From Zafaria cholistanensis (GTDB taxonomy: Bacteria; Actinomycetota; Actinomycetes; Actinomycetales; Micrococcaceae), in the NCBI RefSeq assembly GCF_008580665.1, contig NZ_BKDJ01000005.1, forward strand, positions 108,316-172,315: DNA of 64,000 nucleotides, read 5' to 3'. Positions 9,781 to 18,106 of this stretch are shown piece after piece. Within the stretch, counting starts at the first letter, position 1. Each line of letters opens with the position of its first letter. The notes under the pieces were generated by a model. The model did not search any database, was not told where the DNA came from, and saw only the letters and a list, made by a program, of their open reading frames with translations. The translations under genes and the position numbers were made by a program.

Positions 9781-11262
9781 GTGCCCTCATCCCAGATCCC
9801 CGACCGCCTCTCCCCGCGGGAAGTCGCCACAATCGGGGTCCTGCTGTTGTCCTCGTTCGTGGTGATCCTCAATGAAACGATCATGAACGTGGCCCTGCCG
9901 CGCCTGATGGTGGAGTTCTCCGTCTCCGCGGAAGCCGTGCAGTGGCTGGCCACGGCATTCATGCTGACGATGGCCGTGGTCATCCCGGCCACCGGTTTCC
10001 TGCTGCGCCGGTTCTCCACGCGCAGTGCCTTCCTGCTGGCCATGGGGCTGTTCAGCGCCGGCACGCTGCTGGCCGCGCTGGCCCCCGGTTTCGCGGTCCT
10101 GTTGGCCGCGCGGGTAGTCCAGGCCAGCGGCACGGCGATCATGATGCCGCTGCTGATGACCACGATCCTGGATTTGGTCCCGGTGTCCCGGCGCGGCGTC
10201 GTCATGGGTAACGTAAGCATCGTGATTTCCGTCGCCCCGGCGATCGGCCCCACGCTGTCCGGCCTGGTGCTGCACTTCCTCACCTGGCGGTTCATGTTCC
10301 TGCTGGTGCTCCCGATCGCGCTGGCGGCGCTGTTCATCGGGGCCCCGCGCCTGCCCGGCACCAACGCGGAGCCGGCCGGCCGGTTGTCCATCGGCTCGGT
10401 GCTGCTGTCGGTGCCCGGCTTCGGCGGGCTGGTGTTCGGGCTGTCCAAGCTGGGCGGCGGGCACGGGTCCGGCACGGCGGCACCGGTCTCTCCGGACCCG
10501 GCTGCGCTGGTTGCCCTCGCCGCCTCCGTCGTGTCACTGGCGGGGTTCGTGGCCCTGCAGTTGCGCCTGCAGAGGCGCAACGCGGCGCTGCTGGACCTGC
10601 GCCCGTTCACCTACCGCCCGTTTACGCTGAGCCTGCTCCTGATGGTGCTGACGATGGTTTCCCTCTTCGGCGCCATCATCCTGATGCCGATGTACCTGCA
10701 GAACGTGCGCGGCCTGGACACCTTGGCCACGGGGCTGTTGCTGCTTCCGGGCGGGCTGCTCATGGGTGTCCTGGCCCCGTTCGTGGGCCGTCTCTACGAC
10801 CGCTTCGGGCCGCGGCCGCTGGTGGTGCCCGGAGCGCTGGTGCTGGTGGTGGTGCTCACCCAGTACGCGCGCCTGGACGGTTCCACCCCGATCGGGTGGG
10901 TGCTGGCGCTCAACGTGCTGATGTCCGCCAGTTTCGCGTTCATTTTCACTCCGGCGTTCACCACCGGCCTGAACCCGCTGCCGCATCGGCTGCACTCGCA
11001 CGGCAGCGCGCTGCTCAGCACGCTGCAGCAGCTGGGCGGGGCCGCCGGCACCGCGCTGCTGGTGGCCCTGATGGTGGCCGGTGCAGCCACGGCCGCCGCG
11101 GGGGGAGCGGAGGCCCCCGCCGCCCAGGTGGCGGGGCTGCAGCTCGGCTTCGCGGCCGCGGCGGTTGGGTCCGCGGGCGTTCTCCTGCTGGGCGTCTTCC
11201 TGAAGAAGTCCGCGGCGGAGCCGCAGCCCCACGTGGGGCAGGCGGCCCCGGCCGCCCACTGA
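9781..11262 (+). CDS. MFS multidrug exporter of the DHA2 (14-helix) type
   Basis: A 493-aa membrane protein with about 14 hydrophobic segments. Residues 18-60 contain 'VVILNETIMNVALPRLMVEF', the usual DHA2 signature near helix 1, followed by 'QWLATAFMLTMAVVIPATGF' and the motif C region 'APAIGPTLSG'. The family exports drugs or other amphiphiles by proton antiport; the substrate cannot be read here. The GTG at 9781 was chosen because AGGA (9771-9774) lies 6 nt upstream. The frame is open further up but has no better start. A flavin oxidoreductase gene follows convergently. Confidence 0.85.
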   Translation: MPSSQIPDRLSPREVATIGVLLLSSFVVILNETIMNVALPRLMVEFSVSAEAVQWLATAFMLTMAVVIPATGFLLRRFSTRSAFLLAMGLFSAGTLLAALAPGFAVLLAARVVQASGTAIMMPLLMTTILDLVPVSRRGVVMGNVSIVISVAPAIGPTLSGLVLHFLTWRFMFLLVLPIALAALFIGAPRLPGTNAEPAGRLSIGSVLLSVPGFGGLVFGLSKLGGGHGSGTAAPVSPDPAALVALAASVVSLAGFVALQLRLQRRNAALLDLRPFTYRPFTLSLLLMVLTMVSLFGAIILMPMYLQNVRGLDTLATGLLLLPGGLLMGVLAPFVGRLYDRFGPRPLVVPGALVLVVVLTQYARLDGSTPIGWVLALNVLMSASFAFIFTPAFTTGLNPLPHRLHSHGSALLSTLQQLGGAAGTALLVALMVAGAATAAAGGAEAPAAQVAGLQLGFAAAAVGSAGVLLLGVFLKKSAAEPQPHVGQAAPAAH

Positions 11263-11290
11263 CTCCGGCCTCCGGCCGAGGCCGCGGCCA

Positions 11291-12406
11291 CTACCAGGCC
11301 GCGCGCCAATACTGCGGCGCCCGGGGGACCAGGTCGCCGGCGACCCCCAGCTCGGCAGCGGCAACGGCGGCCCAGTTCGGCTGCACCAGCGCGGCGCGTC
11401 CGATGCTCACGCCGTCGGCCTGGCCGCTGACCAGCACGTGCTCGGCCTGGGCCGGGGCGGTGATCAGCCCCACCGCCGTCACGAACGAATCCGTTCCCGC
11501 CAGGGCGGACTTCACCGCGGCCGCCAGCGGAACCTGGAATCCGGGACCGGTGGGGCCGTGGAAGGGTCCAATGCCGGCACTGGAAAGGTCAAAGAGCGTC
11601 ACCCCGAGTTCGCGCAGCTCGCGCGCCAGCAGCACCGTGTCGGAAACCCTCCAGCCTCCCTCCACCCAGTCGTCGCCGGAGAGGCGCACGGCCAGGGGCT
11701 TGTGCGCCGGCCATACGGCCCGCACGGCGGCCACGACCTCGCGCACGTAGCGGGTGCGGTTCGCGTAGCTGCCGCCGTACGCGTCGGTGCGGTGGTTGGT
11801 CAGCGGGGACAGGAACTGGTGGATCAGGTAGCCGTGGGCGGCGTGGATCTGCACGACGTCGAAGCCGGCCGCGTCCGCCCGCGCGGCCGCGGCGGCCCAA
11901 GCCTGCACGGAGGCCTCGATCTCCGCAACCGTCATTTCCCGGGGGGACGCCAGCCCGAAGATGTCCGTTTCGGAGGGACCCAGCGTCTGCCAGCCGCCCT
12001 CGTCGTAGGGCATGGTGCCGCGGGACCCGCTCGCCGCATGCGCCGGCAGCCAGGGGTAGGTGGAGGCCTTGCCCCCGGCATGCGCCAGCTGGATACCGGC
12101 AGCCGCCCCCTGGGAATGGATAAAGCCCACCACCGGGCCCCACGCCTGGCGCTGCAGGTCGTTCCAGATGCCGGTGTCCTGGTCGGAGATCCGCCCCTCC
12201 GGGACCACCGCGGTCGCCTCGGTGAACACCAGCCCAAACCCGCCGGCGGCGCGCGCGCCCAAATGCACCAGGTGCCAGTCGTGCGGCAGCCCGTCCCGGG
12301 CGGTGACCGAATACTGGCACATGGGGGCCAGCATGGCACGGTTGCGCAGGGTCAGGCCGTGACCGGCGGGTGCGGTAAGAGTGGCGGGTTCGAAGAGAAG
12401 ACTCAT
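11291..12406 (-). CDS. NADH:flavin oxidoreductase, old yellow enzyme (YqjM-like)
   Basis: A 371-aa TIM-barrel flavoenzyme. Near the N terminus 'LRNRAMLAPMCQYS' gives the Cys that tunes the FMN in YqjM-type enzymes; 'HDWHLVHLGARAAGGFGLV', 'QLAHAGGKAS' and 'IHAAHGYLIHQFLSPL' are core family motifs. Known members reduce C=C bonds of enals, enones or related compounds with NAD(P)H. The ATG at 12406 is preferred over a TTG at 12418. It is convergent with the MFS gene and divergent from the SDR/acyl-CoA dehydrogenase pair, with a 251-bp region between. Confidence 0.88.
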   Translation of the reverse strand: MSLLFEPATLTAPAGHGLTLRNRAMLAPMCQYSVTARDGLPHDWHLVHLGARAAGGFGLVFTEATAVVPEGRISDQDTGIWNDLQRQAWGPVVGFIHSQGAAAGIQLAHAGGKASTYPWLPAHAASGSRGTMPYDEGGWQTLGPSETDIFGLASPREMTVAEIEASVQAWAAAAARADAAGFDVVQIHAAHGYLIHQFLSPLTNHRTDAYGGSYANRTRYVREVVAAVRAVWPAHKPLAVRLSGDDWVEGGWRVSDTVLLARELRELGVTLFDLSSAGIGPFHGPTGPGFQVPLAAAVKSALAGTDSFVTAVGLITAPAQAEHVLVSGQADGVSIGRAALVQPNWAAVAAAELGVAGDLVPRAPQYWRAAW

Positions 12407-12657
12407 GTCAGGTGCCAACCCGCCGTGGGTAGGGGCTATTCCCGGCAGCCACGTTCCCGGGCAGGACGGGCCTCGGGCGGGAAGGCCACGTCTCCGCCCA
12501 GGAACCCGGCGCCCTGCAGGCGAGCCGGCCGGGTGTGCACCACTTTCCAGGGCCCGCAGGGCGATGGCGGCAGGGCGCGGGCCGCACTAGACTGCCGCGT
12601 AACGCCTGCCGCGGCCAACCGGCCGACGGCCGGTGCCGACCCGCGGGGAGGGCGAGG

Positions 12658-13437
12658 ATGCTGATCGATGGAGCCAGTGCGATCGTGACCGGAGCAGCCT
12701 CCGGCCTGGGGGCGGCCACCGCCCGAAGACTGCACGATGCCGGGGCCCACGTGGTGCTGGTCGACCTGCCTTCCGCCGCGGGAGCCAAGGCGGCGTACGC
12801 CCTGGGCCCCCGCGCGCGCTTCGTCCCCGCCGACGTGACGGACGAGGACCAAATACGGGCCGCCGTCGTGCTGGCCTCCTCGCTGGGACCCCTGCGCGTG
12901 GCCGTGAACTGCGCCGGCATTGCCACCCCCGGCAAGGTGCTGGGCCGGAACGGCCCGCTGCCGCTGGAGGACTTCGACCGCGTGGTGCGCATCAACCTGA
13001 CCGGCACGTTCAACGTCCTGCGCCTGGCCGCGGAGGCAATGGCCGCCACCGACCCGTGGACGGACCCGGCGACCGGCACCGCCGAACGCGGGGTGGTGGT
13101 CAACACCGCCTCCGTGGCCGCGTTCGAAGGCCAGATCGGCCAGCCGGCCTATGCGGCGTCCAAGGGGGCGGTGGCGTCACTGACCCTGCCGGCCGCCCGC
13201 GAACTGGCACACCACCTGATCCGCGTGGTCGCGATCGCGCCGGGCCTGTTCAAGACCCCGATGCTGGCCGGGCTGCCGGCGGAGGTGACGGGCGCGCTGG
13301 CGGCGACGGTCCCCCACCCCTCCCGGCTGGGCCGGCCGGAGGAGTTTGCCGCGCTGGTGGCCCACATCGTGGAGAACCAGATGCTCAACGGGGAGACGAT
13401 CCGGCTCGACGGCGCGATCCGGATGGCACCCCGGTAG
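12658..13437 (+). CDS. SDR oxidoreductase, 3-hydroxyacyl-CoA dehydrogenase type II-like
   Basis: A 259-aa Rossmann-fold enzyme. It has the TGAASGLG cofactor loop, 'VNCAGIATPGK', Ser in 'NTASVAAFEG', and the catalytic YxxxK in 'QPAYAASKGAV'. 'APGLFKTPML' and 'VAHIVENQMLNGETIRLDGA' match 17-beta-HSD10 / 2-methyl-3-hydroxybutyryl-CoA dehydrogenase proteins, so an acyl-CoA or fatty-acid substrate is inferred. The ATG at 12658 follows GGGGAGGGCGAGG. The next gene, an acyl-CoA dehydrogenase, starts 18 nt after its stop, which strengthens the beta-oxidation reading. Confidence 0.85.
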   Translation: MLIDGASAIVTGAASGLGAATARRLHDAGAHVVLVDLPSAAGAKAAYALGPRARFVPADVTDEDQIRAAVVLASSLGPLRVAVNCAGIATPGKVLGRNGPLPLEDFDRVVRINLTGTFNVLRLAAEAMAATDPWTDPATGTAERGVVVNTASVAAFEGQIGQPAYAASKGAVASLTLPAARELAHHLIRVVAIAPGLFKTPMLAGLPAEVTGALAATVPHPSRLGRPEEFAALVAHIVENQMLNGETIRLDGAIRMAPR

Positions 13438-13455
13438 GCGGAGGCGGGAAACGCG

Positions 13456-14619
13456 ATGGGGGAGCGGTTGCCGGCGGCGGATTTCCTGGACGTCGAGTCC
13501 GGGCTGGTCCCGCACGAGCGGCGGAAGCTGGAACAGGTGCGGGCCTTCCTGGCCGAGCATGTGCTCCCCTACGCGCCGGGCTGGTGGGACCGCGAGGAGT
13601 TCCCGACCCACCTGTTGGGCCCATTTGGGGACCTGGCGGTCGGCACGCCGACGCGGCGGGGGTACTCCCACCTGTTCCACGGACTGGTGATTGCCGAGCT
13701 GGCCCGGGCCGACGCGTCGCTCGCGACGTTCTTCATGATCCACCACGACCTCTTCGTCGAGTCGCTGCACGCCTTCGGCACCGACGGGCAGCGCGAACGG
13801 TACCTGGCCGACGCGGCGGCGCTGCGCACCACCGGCGCGTTTGCGCTCACCGAGCCGGGCCACGGCTCCGACGTGGCCCGCGGGCTCGGAACCACGGCCC
13901 GCCGGGAGGGGGAGCACTGGATCCTCAACGGGAGCAAGCGCTGGATCGGGAACGGGACCTTCTGCAACCACATGCTGCTTTGGGCCGCCGACGAGCACAC
14001 CCGGCAGGTACGCGGCTTCATCCTGGACACCACCCTGCCGGGATTCACCGCCACCCGCATTGAGCACAAGGCGGCGCTGCGGATCGTGCAGAACGCTGAC
14101 ATCGTGCTGGAGGACGTGCGGGTGGCCGAGGCGGACCGGTTCCCGGGCATCGACTCCTTCGCGGACACCAACGAGCTGCTGCGCTCCAGCCGGATCATGG
14201 TGGGATGGGAGGCCGTGGGGCAGCAGCTGGCCGCGTTCGAGGTCGCCCGCGCGTACGCGTTGGAGCGGACGCAGTTCGGCCGGCCCATCGCCGCCTTCCA
14301 GCTGGTCCAGCAACAGCTGGTGCAGATGCTCGGCAACGCGACCGCCTCGATGGCGATGATGGCCAGGATGGCACAGCTGCAGGAGCGGGGTGCGGCGGAC
14401 ATGGCGCAGGCGGCGCTGGCCAAGGCGTACTGCAGCGCGCGCATGCGCGAGTCCGTAGCCCTCGGGCGGGCGATGCTGGGCGGCAACGGGATCCTCACCG
14501 ACCGCCGCATGGCCAAGGTCTTCGCCGATGCCGAAGCGATCTACACCTACGAGGGCACCTACGAGATCAACTCGCTGATCGTTGGCCGCGCGGTCACCGG
14601 CATCTCGGCGTTCTCCTGA
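13456..14619 (+). CDS. Acyl-CoA dehydrogenase (glutaryl-CoA dehydrogenase-like)
   Basis: A 387-aa flavoprotein. Family marks are 'FALTEPGHGSDV', 'WILNGSKRWIGNGTFCN', 'FGRPIAAFQLVQQQLVQM', 'LGGNGILTDRRMAK' and 'TYEGTYEINSLIVGRAVTG', in which the Glu of YEGT is the expected catalytic base. The family removes two hydrogens from acyl-CoA and passes electrons to ETF. The 'GTPTRRGYSHLFHGLVIAELARADAS' region resembles glutaryl-CoA dehydrogenases, but the substrate is not certain. It probably forms an operon with the SDR gene 18 nt upstream. A strong ribosome site (GGCGGAGGCGGGA) precedes the ATG. Confidence 0.88.
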   Translation: MGERLPAADFLDVESGLVPHERRKLEQVRAFLAEHVLPYAPGWWDREEFPTHLLGPFGDLAVGTPTRRGYSHLFHGLVIAELARADASLATFFMIHHDLFVESLHAFGTDGQRERYLADAAALRTTGAFALTEPGHGSDVARGLGTTARREGEHWILNGSKRWIGNGTFCNHMLLWAADEHTRQVRGFILDTTLPGFTATRIEHKAALRIVQNADIVLEDVRVAEADRFPGIDSFADTNELLRSSRIMVGWEAVGQQLAAFEVARAYALERTQFGRPIAAFQLVQQQLVQMLGNATASMAMMARMAQLQERGAADMAQAALAKAYCSARMRESVALGRAMLGGNGILTDRRMAKVFADAEAIYTYEGTYEINSLIVGRAVTGISAFS

Positions 14620-14676
14620 ACCGGACGCCTCCGGCGCCGGAGCCCGGCCCTCCGGAAACACCCGGGGGCCCTGGGG

Positions 14677-15519
14677 TCAGGGGAGCGGCTGCTGTGGGGA
14701 TTTCTCTCCGGCAGTGACCGCGAAATCCAGCCGATTGCCCTCCGGCGGGGCCGGGCACACGGCATACCCGGTGAACGCGAACGGGTAGTCGAGCGCACGG
14801 TTGAAATCCAGGTCCACGCTCCACCCGCCCGCCGGGTCGGGCGCCGGCGGCTGCAGCGGCAGGAAGCGCCACGCCGGGGTGTCCACCCCGTTGGTGGTGT
14901 CATGGAAGGCCACCGTCAGCCCGCCGTTGGCCGCTTCCGCCGCCGCCAGCCGGTACTCCCGTCCTCCGGATTCGAACACCACCTCGCCGGCCAGCAGCAC
15001 CGTGAGCCTGGTGTCCGCCCGGAACGAAGCCACGTCGACCTCGCGCTCCGTCGGGTAGGGCTCGAACCTCCCGCGCAGCACCCATTCCGGAGCGTAGGCG
15101 AACGTCGGGATCCCGCGGAACGCCGCCCGGGCCGCCGAATCGCGTTCGCGGGTGCGCACCATGTACCGCCCGCCGCGCAGCCCCAGCTCCACCAGCGTGG
15201 AGCCGTGGCGCACCCAGTGAACGGACTCGCCCTCCCCGACCGCCCGAACCAGCGTGCCCACCACCGGGGCTCCCGGACCGTCCCCGTCCACCAGCCCGTC
15301 CGCCGCGGCGGCGGTGAGCCTGGCGACGGGGATTCCGGCGTCGTACTTCCCGTCCCCCGGTCCGGCCGGTCCCGCGCTCCACAGTCCAGGCAGTCCCTCC
15401 AGCGGCCCCGGGGACTCCGGCAGCCATTGGTAGGAGGTCACCGTCAGCCAGCCGTGCTCAGCCGCGAGGCCCTCCTCGCGGAGCCGGCGCCAACGCTTCC
15501 AGGAATCCTCATCGCCCAT
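14677..15519 (-). CDS. DUF1684-type protein
   Basis: A 280-aa soluble protein. The N terminus 'WLTVTSYQWLPESPG' and the C-terminal segments 'GGLTVAFHDTTNG', 'DLDFNRALDYPFAFTGYAVCP' and 'PEGNRLDFAVTAGEKSP' match what I recall of DUF1684 proteins, which carry a conserved Asn/Pro/Tyr-rich C-terminal motif and have no firm biochemical role. The ATG at 15519 has GGAGGG just upstream. Convergent with the acyl-CoA dehydrogenase gene (57-bp gap containing a perfect 14-bp palindrome at 14629-14642) and divergent from the small gene at 15550. Confidence 0.75.
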   Translation of the reverse strand: MGDEDSWKRWRRLREEGLAAEHGWLTVTSYQWLPESPGPLEGLPGLWSAGPAGPGDGKYDAGIPVARLTAAAADGLVDGDGPGAPVVGTLVRAVGEGESVHWVRHGSTLVELGLRGGRYMVRTRERDSAARAAFRGIPTFAYAPEWVLRGRFEPYPTEREVDVASFRADTRLTVLLAGEVVFESGGREYRLAAAEAANGGLTVAFHDTTNGVDTPAWRFLPLQPPAPDPAGGWSVDLDFNRALDYPFAFTGYAVCPAPPEGNRLDFAVTAGEKSPQQPLP

Positions 15520-15549
15520 GCCCTCCAGTGTGCCAGTAGGCTGGTCGGC

Positions 15550-15855
15550 ATGCCCTCTTTCCGTGCCCAACTCAACATCGTCGGGCTGCGCCCCGGGCAG
15601 CGGCCCGAGGCCGTGATGGAGACCGCGGTCGCCGCGATCTCCGCGCGCCACCACGTGGAGGCGAACCAGGTGGACATCGTGGCCGGGATCCCCCGCATCA
15701 CCCTGCGGTTCACCGTCGAGGAGCCGAAGCGGGATGCCGAGAACCGCACGGCCCGCGAATCGGCTGCCCTGATGCGGGCAGCCGTGGAGGCGGTCGCTGC
15801 CACGGAGCGGTTGGCCGTGCTGCGGCGGGTACGGGGCCGGTGGGTCCCGGTCTAG
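15550..15855 (+). CDS. Small conserved-type protein, unknown function
   Basis: A 101-aa protein. The predicted order beta-alpha-beta-beta-alpha-beta ('FRAQLNIVGLRPG', 'EAVMETAVAAISARHHV', 'QVDIVAGIPRITLRFTV', 'ALMRAAVEAVAATE', 'RLAVLRRVRGRWVPV') would suit a ferredoxin-like or ACT-like fold. This is only an inference from the pattern. There is no signal peptide or Cys. TAGGCT (15537-15542) ends 7 nt before the ATG, so a leaderless transcript is likely and supports this start. Divergent from the DUF1684 gene. Confidence 0.7.
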   Translation: MPSFRAQLNIVGLRPGQRPEAVMETAVAAISARHHVEANQVDIVAGIPRITLRFTVEEPKRDAENRTARESAALMRAAVEAVAATERLAVLRRVRGRWVPV

Positions 15856-15862
15856 GGTCCGG

Positions 15863-15890
15863 CAGGAGCAGGAGCAGGAGCAGGAGCAGG
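15863..15890. repeat. Hexanucleotide repeat (CAGGAG) about 4.7 copies
   Basis: Four full copies of CAGGAG plus four bases lie between two convergent stop codons (15855 and 15905), flanked on both sides by GGTCCGG. It is non-coding and a candidate slippage site. Confidence 0.85.
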
Positions 15891-15904
15891 GTCCGGAACG
15901 CAGG

Positions 15905-17863
15905 CTACGGCCACTGGCCCAGGGCAGCTGCCCGGCGGCGGGCAGCCACCCGTTCGGCATGGGCGATTTGGTAGCGGCGGCTCTCCGCGCTCAGCAGCAC
16001 CACAAAGGCGCACATGCTGGCGGTGATCGCGACCACCGCGGATTGCTGCTCTCCGAGCAGGCGCTGGCCCATAATCCAAAACAGGCCCCACGCGAAACCG
16101 GCCGCGACCGCCATGCGGCTGCGCTCGCTCAGCGCGAAAGTCAGCGCCGCCCATGCCGAGGCCACCAGGGTCAGGGCCGCCCAACCCGAACCGCCCAGCA
16201 CCGCCGGCAGTCCCAGGTGCGTGGCCCAAACCCCCAGTGTGGCCGGCAACACCGTGAGCATCCACCCCAAGTAGAGGGCAATGGGAGCGTCCAGGCACAG
16301 CCGTTCCCGGGGCGTGCGGGCGGTGCGGTCGTTGAGCCGGCGCAGGCAGTAGCCCAGCGCGCCGGTCGCCGCGGCCGCGGCCAGCAGGGCCAAAAACACG
16401 AAGCCGGCGCGGGCGGAAACCAGCCAGACGCCGCCCAGCAGGGCGGCCGCCGCGGCGGGGTACCCGACCGAGCGCTGGCGCACGGAGGAGCGCTGTCCGA
16501 GCTGCCACTGGAACCACGCCAGGACGCCCATTCCCAGGAACACCAGCGGCCAGATGAGCAGCGCCCCGCGGGCTGGGGAGAGCAGGGAAAAATCGGGGTC
16601 GAACGCACCCTCCGGGACGGTATGGGGACCGCCGCCGCCGAAGGCGCCCAGCCCAAGCAGCCCCAGCAGGAACGCCAGGGCCACTGAAAGGGCGACCACC
16701 TTGCGGCGGCGCCCGTCCGGCGGGATCTCCTCCGGGTCCGGTTCGTTCGAGGGAAGGTTGTAGGGCGGGATGTAGACCGGATTGGACTGTTCCTCCACCC
16801 ACACGGGGCGGGGTTCCTCCGGCTGCGGCGCGGGAACGGGGGCCTGGTCCGCCTGCGCGGCCACGATCGCTTCCCGGGCCCGCTCGACCAGCACCCCCAG
16901 CGGCTCCGCATCCGCCGGTCCCGCGGCGCGGTCCGGGAGTCCGGCGCCGGCCTGCCGGGCATGTTCTGCCTGTCGGGCATGCTCTGTCTGCCGGGCGCGG
17001 ACAGCGGCGAGCGCAGCCTTCTCGGCCGCGGCCAAGCGGGCCTCCTGCCGCCGGGCGGCCAAGGCCCTGGCCTGGGTTTGGGGCTGGAAGGGGGTGGCCC
17101 CCGCATTGCGGGCCGGGGCCCGCGACGGAGCGGACGGGCTTGGGGTGGAAGGGGCCGGACTGGAGGAGGCCGGACTGGAGGAGGCTGGACTGGCGGGGGC
17201 TGGGCTGGCGGGGGCTGGGCCGGAGGGGGCTGGGCTGGCGGGGGCTGGGCCGGAAGGGCGGGGGGCGGGCAGGGCCGAATGGTGATGCAGTACCCGGTCC
17301 TGCAGCACATGCTCCTGCAGGGCCCGCACCTGCAGGGCGCGGGTGGTGGCCCGGTCCCGGGCCTTCAGGTCGGCGGTGTCCTCCAGGTCCGCGGTTTCCT
17401 GGAGGGCGTCTTCCTGCAGGGCCGTTTCCTGGCCGGCCGCACCGTGGTGGTCCCGGGCGGCGGCACGCTCGGCCGCCTTCCGGCGTCGTTGCGCAGCCGC
17501 TGCGCCCACGCGCCGGCCCATCCGGCCGGGCAGGGCCAGCAGCCGGTCGCTGACCCTGTGCCAGTCCGGTTCGGGGAGGTGGTCCAGCCAGTCGCTGATG
17601 CGGCTGGCGTCCCGCTCGCCGGAGGGCTCATGCGGGCCGTGCCGCGCCGCCAGGTGCCGGAATCCCGCAGCCGATGCCCCGTCCGGCGTGGCCGGGCCCT
17701 GCCTCCGGGACTGGTGGAACCGCGGCATCCGCGTGGACGGCCGCTGCGGGTCGCGGGATGAATTTGGGGATGAGTCGCGGGAGGCTTCGGGGGCGGGGCG
17801 CCCGGCCCTCAGCCGCTCCAGCGCCGCGGCAGCGGCCGACGGTTCATCCGACGTGTCAGTCAT
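15905..17863 (-). CDS. Low-complexity, coiled-coil, multi-helix membrane protein, unknown function
   Basis: A 652-aa protein in three parts. Residues 1-120 are polar and Arg-rich. Residues about 120-350 are low-complexity: Leu/Gln heptad-like segments ('ALQEDALQETADLEDTADL'), a Ser/Pro/Ala tract ('[16 protein letters not shown]') and an Ala/Arg/Gln region with 'ARQTEHARQAEHARQ'. From about residue 385 to the end there are some 8 hydrophobic segments with many Trp and Tyr. The segment 'RERLCLDAPIALYLGWML' recalls TspO-like tryptophan-rich sensory proteins, but the match is too weak to name it. The DNA under the Pro/Ala tract (about 17130-17260) is made of GGGCTGG-type repeats. The ATG at 17863 was kept; no clear ribosome site is visible except AAAGG upstream. 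Confidence 0.65.
   Translation of the reverse strand: MTDTSDEPSAAAAALERLRAGRPAPEASRDSSPNSSRDPQRPSTRMPRFHQSRRQGPATPDGASAAGFRHLAARHGPHEPSGERDASRISDWLDHLPEPDWHRVSDRLLALPGRMGRRVGAAAAQRRRKAAERAAARDHHGAAGQETALQEDALQETADLEDTADLKARDRATTRALQVRALQEHVLQDRVLHHHSALPAPRPSGPAPASPAPSGPAPASPAPASPASSSPASSSPAPSTPSPSAPSRAPARNAGATPFQPQTQARALAARRQEARLAAAEKAALAAVRARQTEHARQAEHARQAGAGLPDRAAGPADAEPLGVLVERAREAIVAAQADQAPVPAPQPEEPRPVWVEEQSNPVYIPPYNLPSNEPDPEEIPPDGRRRKVVALSVALAFLLGLLGLGAFGGGGPHTVPEGAFDPDFSLLSPARGALLIWPLVFLGMGVLAWFQWQLGQRSSVRQRSVGYPAAAAALLGGVWLVSARAGFVFLALLAAAAATGALGYCLRRLNDRTARTPRERLCLDAPIALYLGWMLTVLPATLGVWATHLGLPAVLGGSGWAALTLVASAWAALTFALSERSRMAVAAGFAWGLFWIMGQRLLGEQQSAVVAITASMCAFVVLLSAESRRYQIAHAERVAARRRAAALGQWP
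16955..17262. repeat. In-frame minisatellite tracts in the membrane-protein gene
   Basis: Two tracts are visible. At about 16957-17000 an 18-bp unit (GGGCATG with CTGCC or TGTCT) encodes HARQAE-like repeats. At about 17140-17260 GGCTGG/GGGGGCTGG units encode the Pro/Ala/Ser tract. All units are multiples of three. Confidence 0.7.
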
Positions 17864-18106
17864 GTGAAAGGACCCCTTTCCTGCGCACCCGGAGGGCCAT
17901 GACCCCCGTGAGAACCAACCCGGCCAGCGTACCCAACCCCATTCCGGGCAGGGCCGGGACCCACGGGGGAAAGACCCGCAGTGTTACCAGTTACATACCC
18001 CAGGGCCGCCCTCCGTGTCGACCACAGGAGCGCACCGGCTCGGGGCAGGGTGCCTCCGGGCAAGTAGCCTCCAGGCAGGGCACCTCCGGACAGGGCGCCT
18101 CCGGAT
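17864..18106. other. Intergenic region with 15-bp imperfect repeats
   Basis: This 243-bp gap lies between the pseudouridine synthase and the membrane protein, both on the minus strand. At about 18051-18105 four imperfect 15-bp units read GCCTCCGG-like. A minus-strand 28-codon frame (17856-17942) encodes a short hydrophobic peptide 'MGLGTLAGLVLTGVMALRV' and overlaps the start of the membrane-protein gene; without a ribosome site I do not call it a gene, but it could act as a leader peptide. Confidence 0.4.

Noticed and set aside
12436-12657. Possible gene remnant between the flavin oxidoreductase and the SDR gene
   Set aside because: A minus-strand frame ends in a plausible-looking tail, but no start, motif or family is visible in the 251-bp gap.
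17856-17942. 28-codon hydrophobic frame overlapping the start of the low-complexity membrane-protein gene
   Set aside because: One membrane-like helix, but no ribosome site and no homologue I can recall; listed only as a possible leader.
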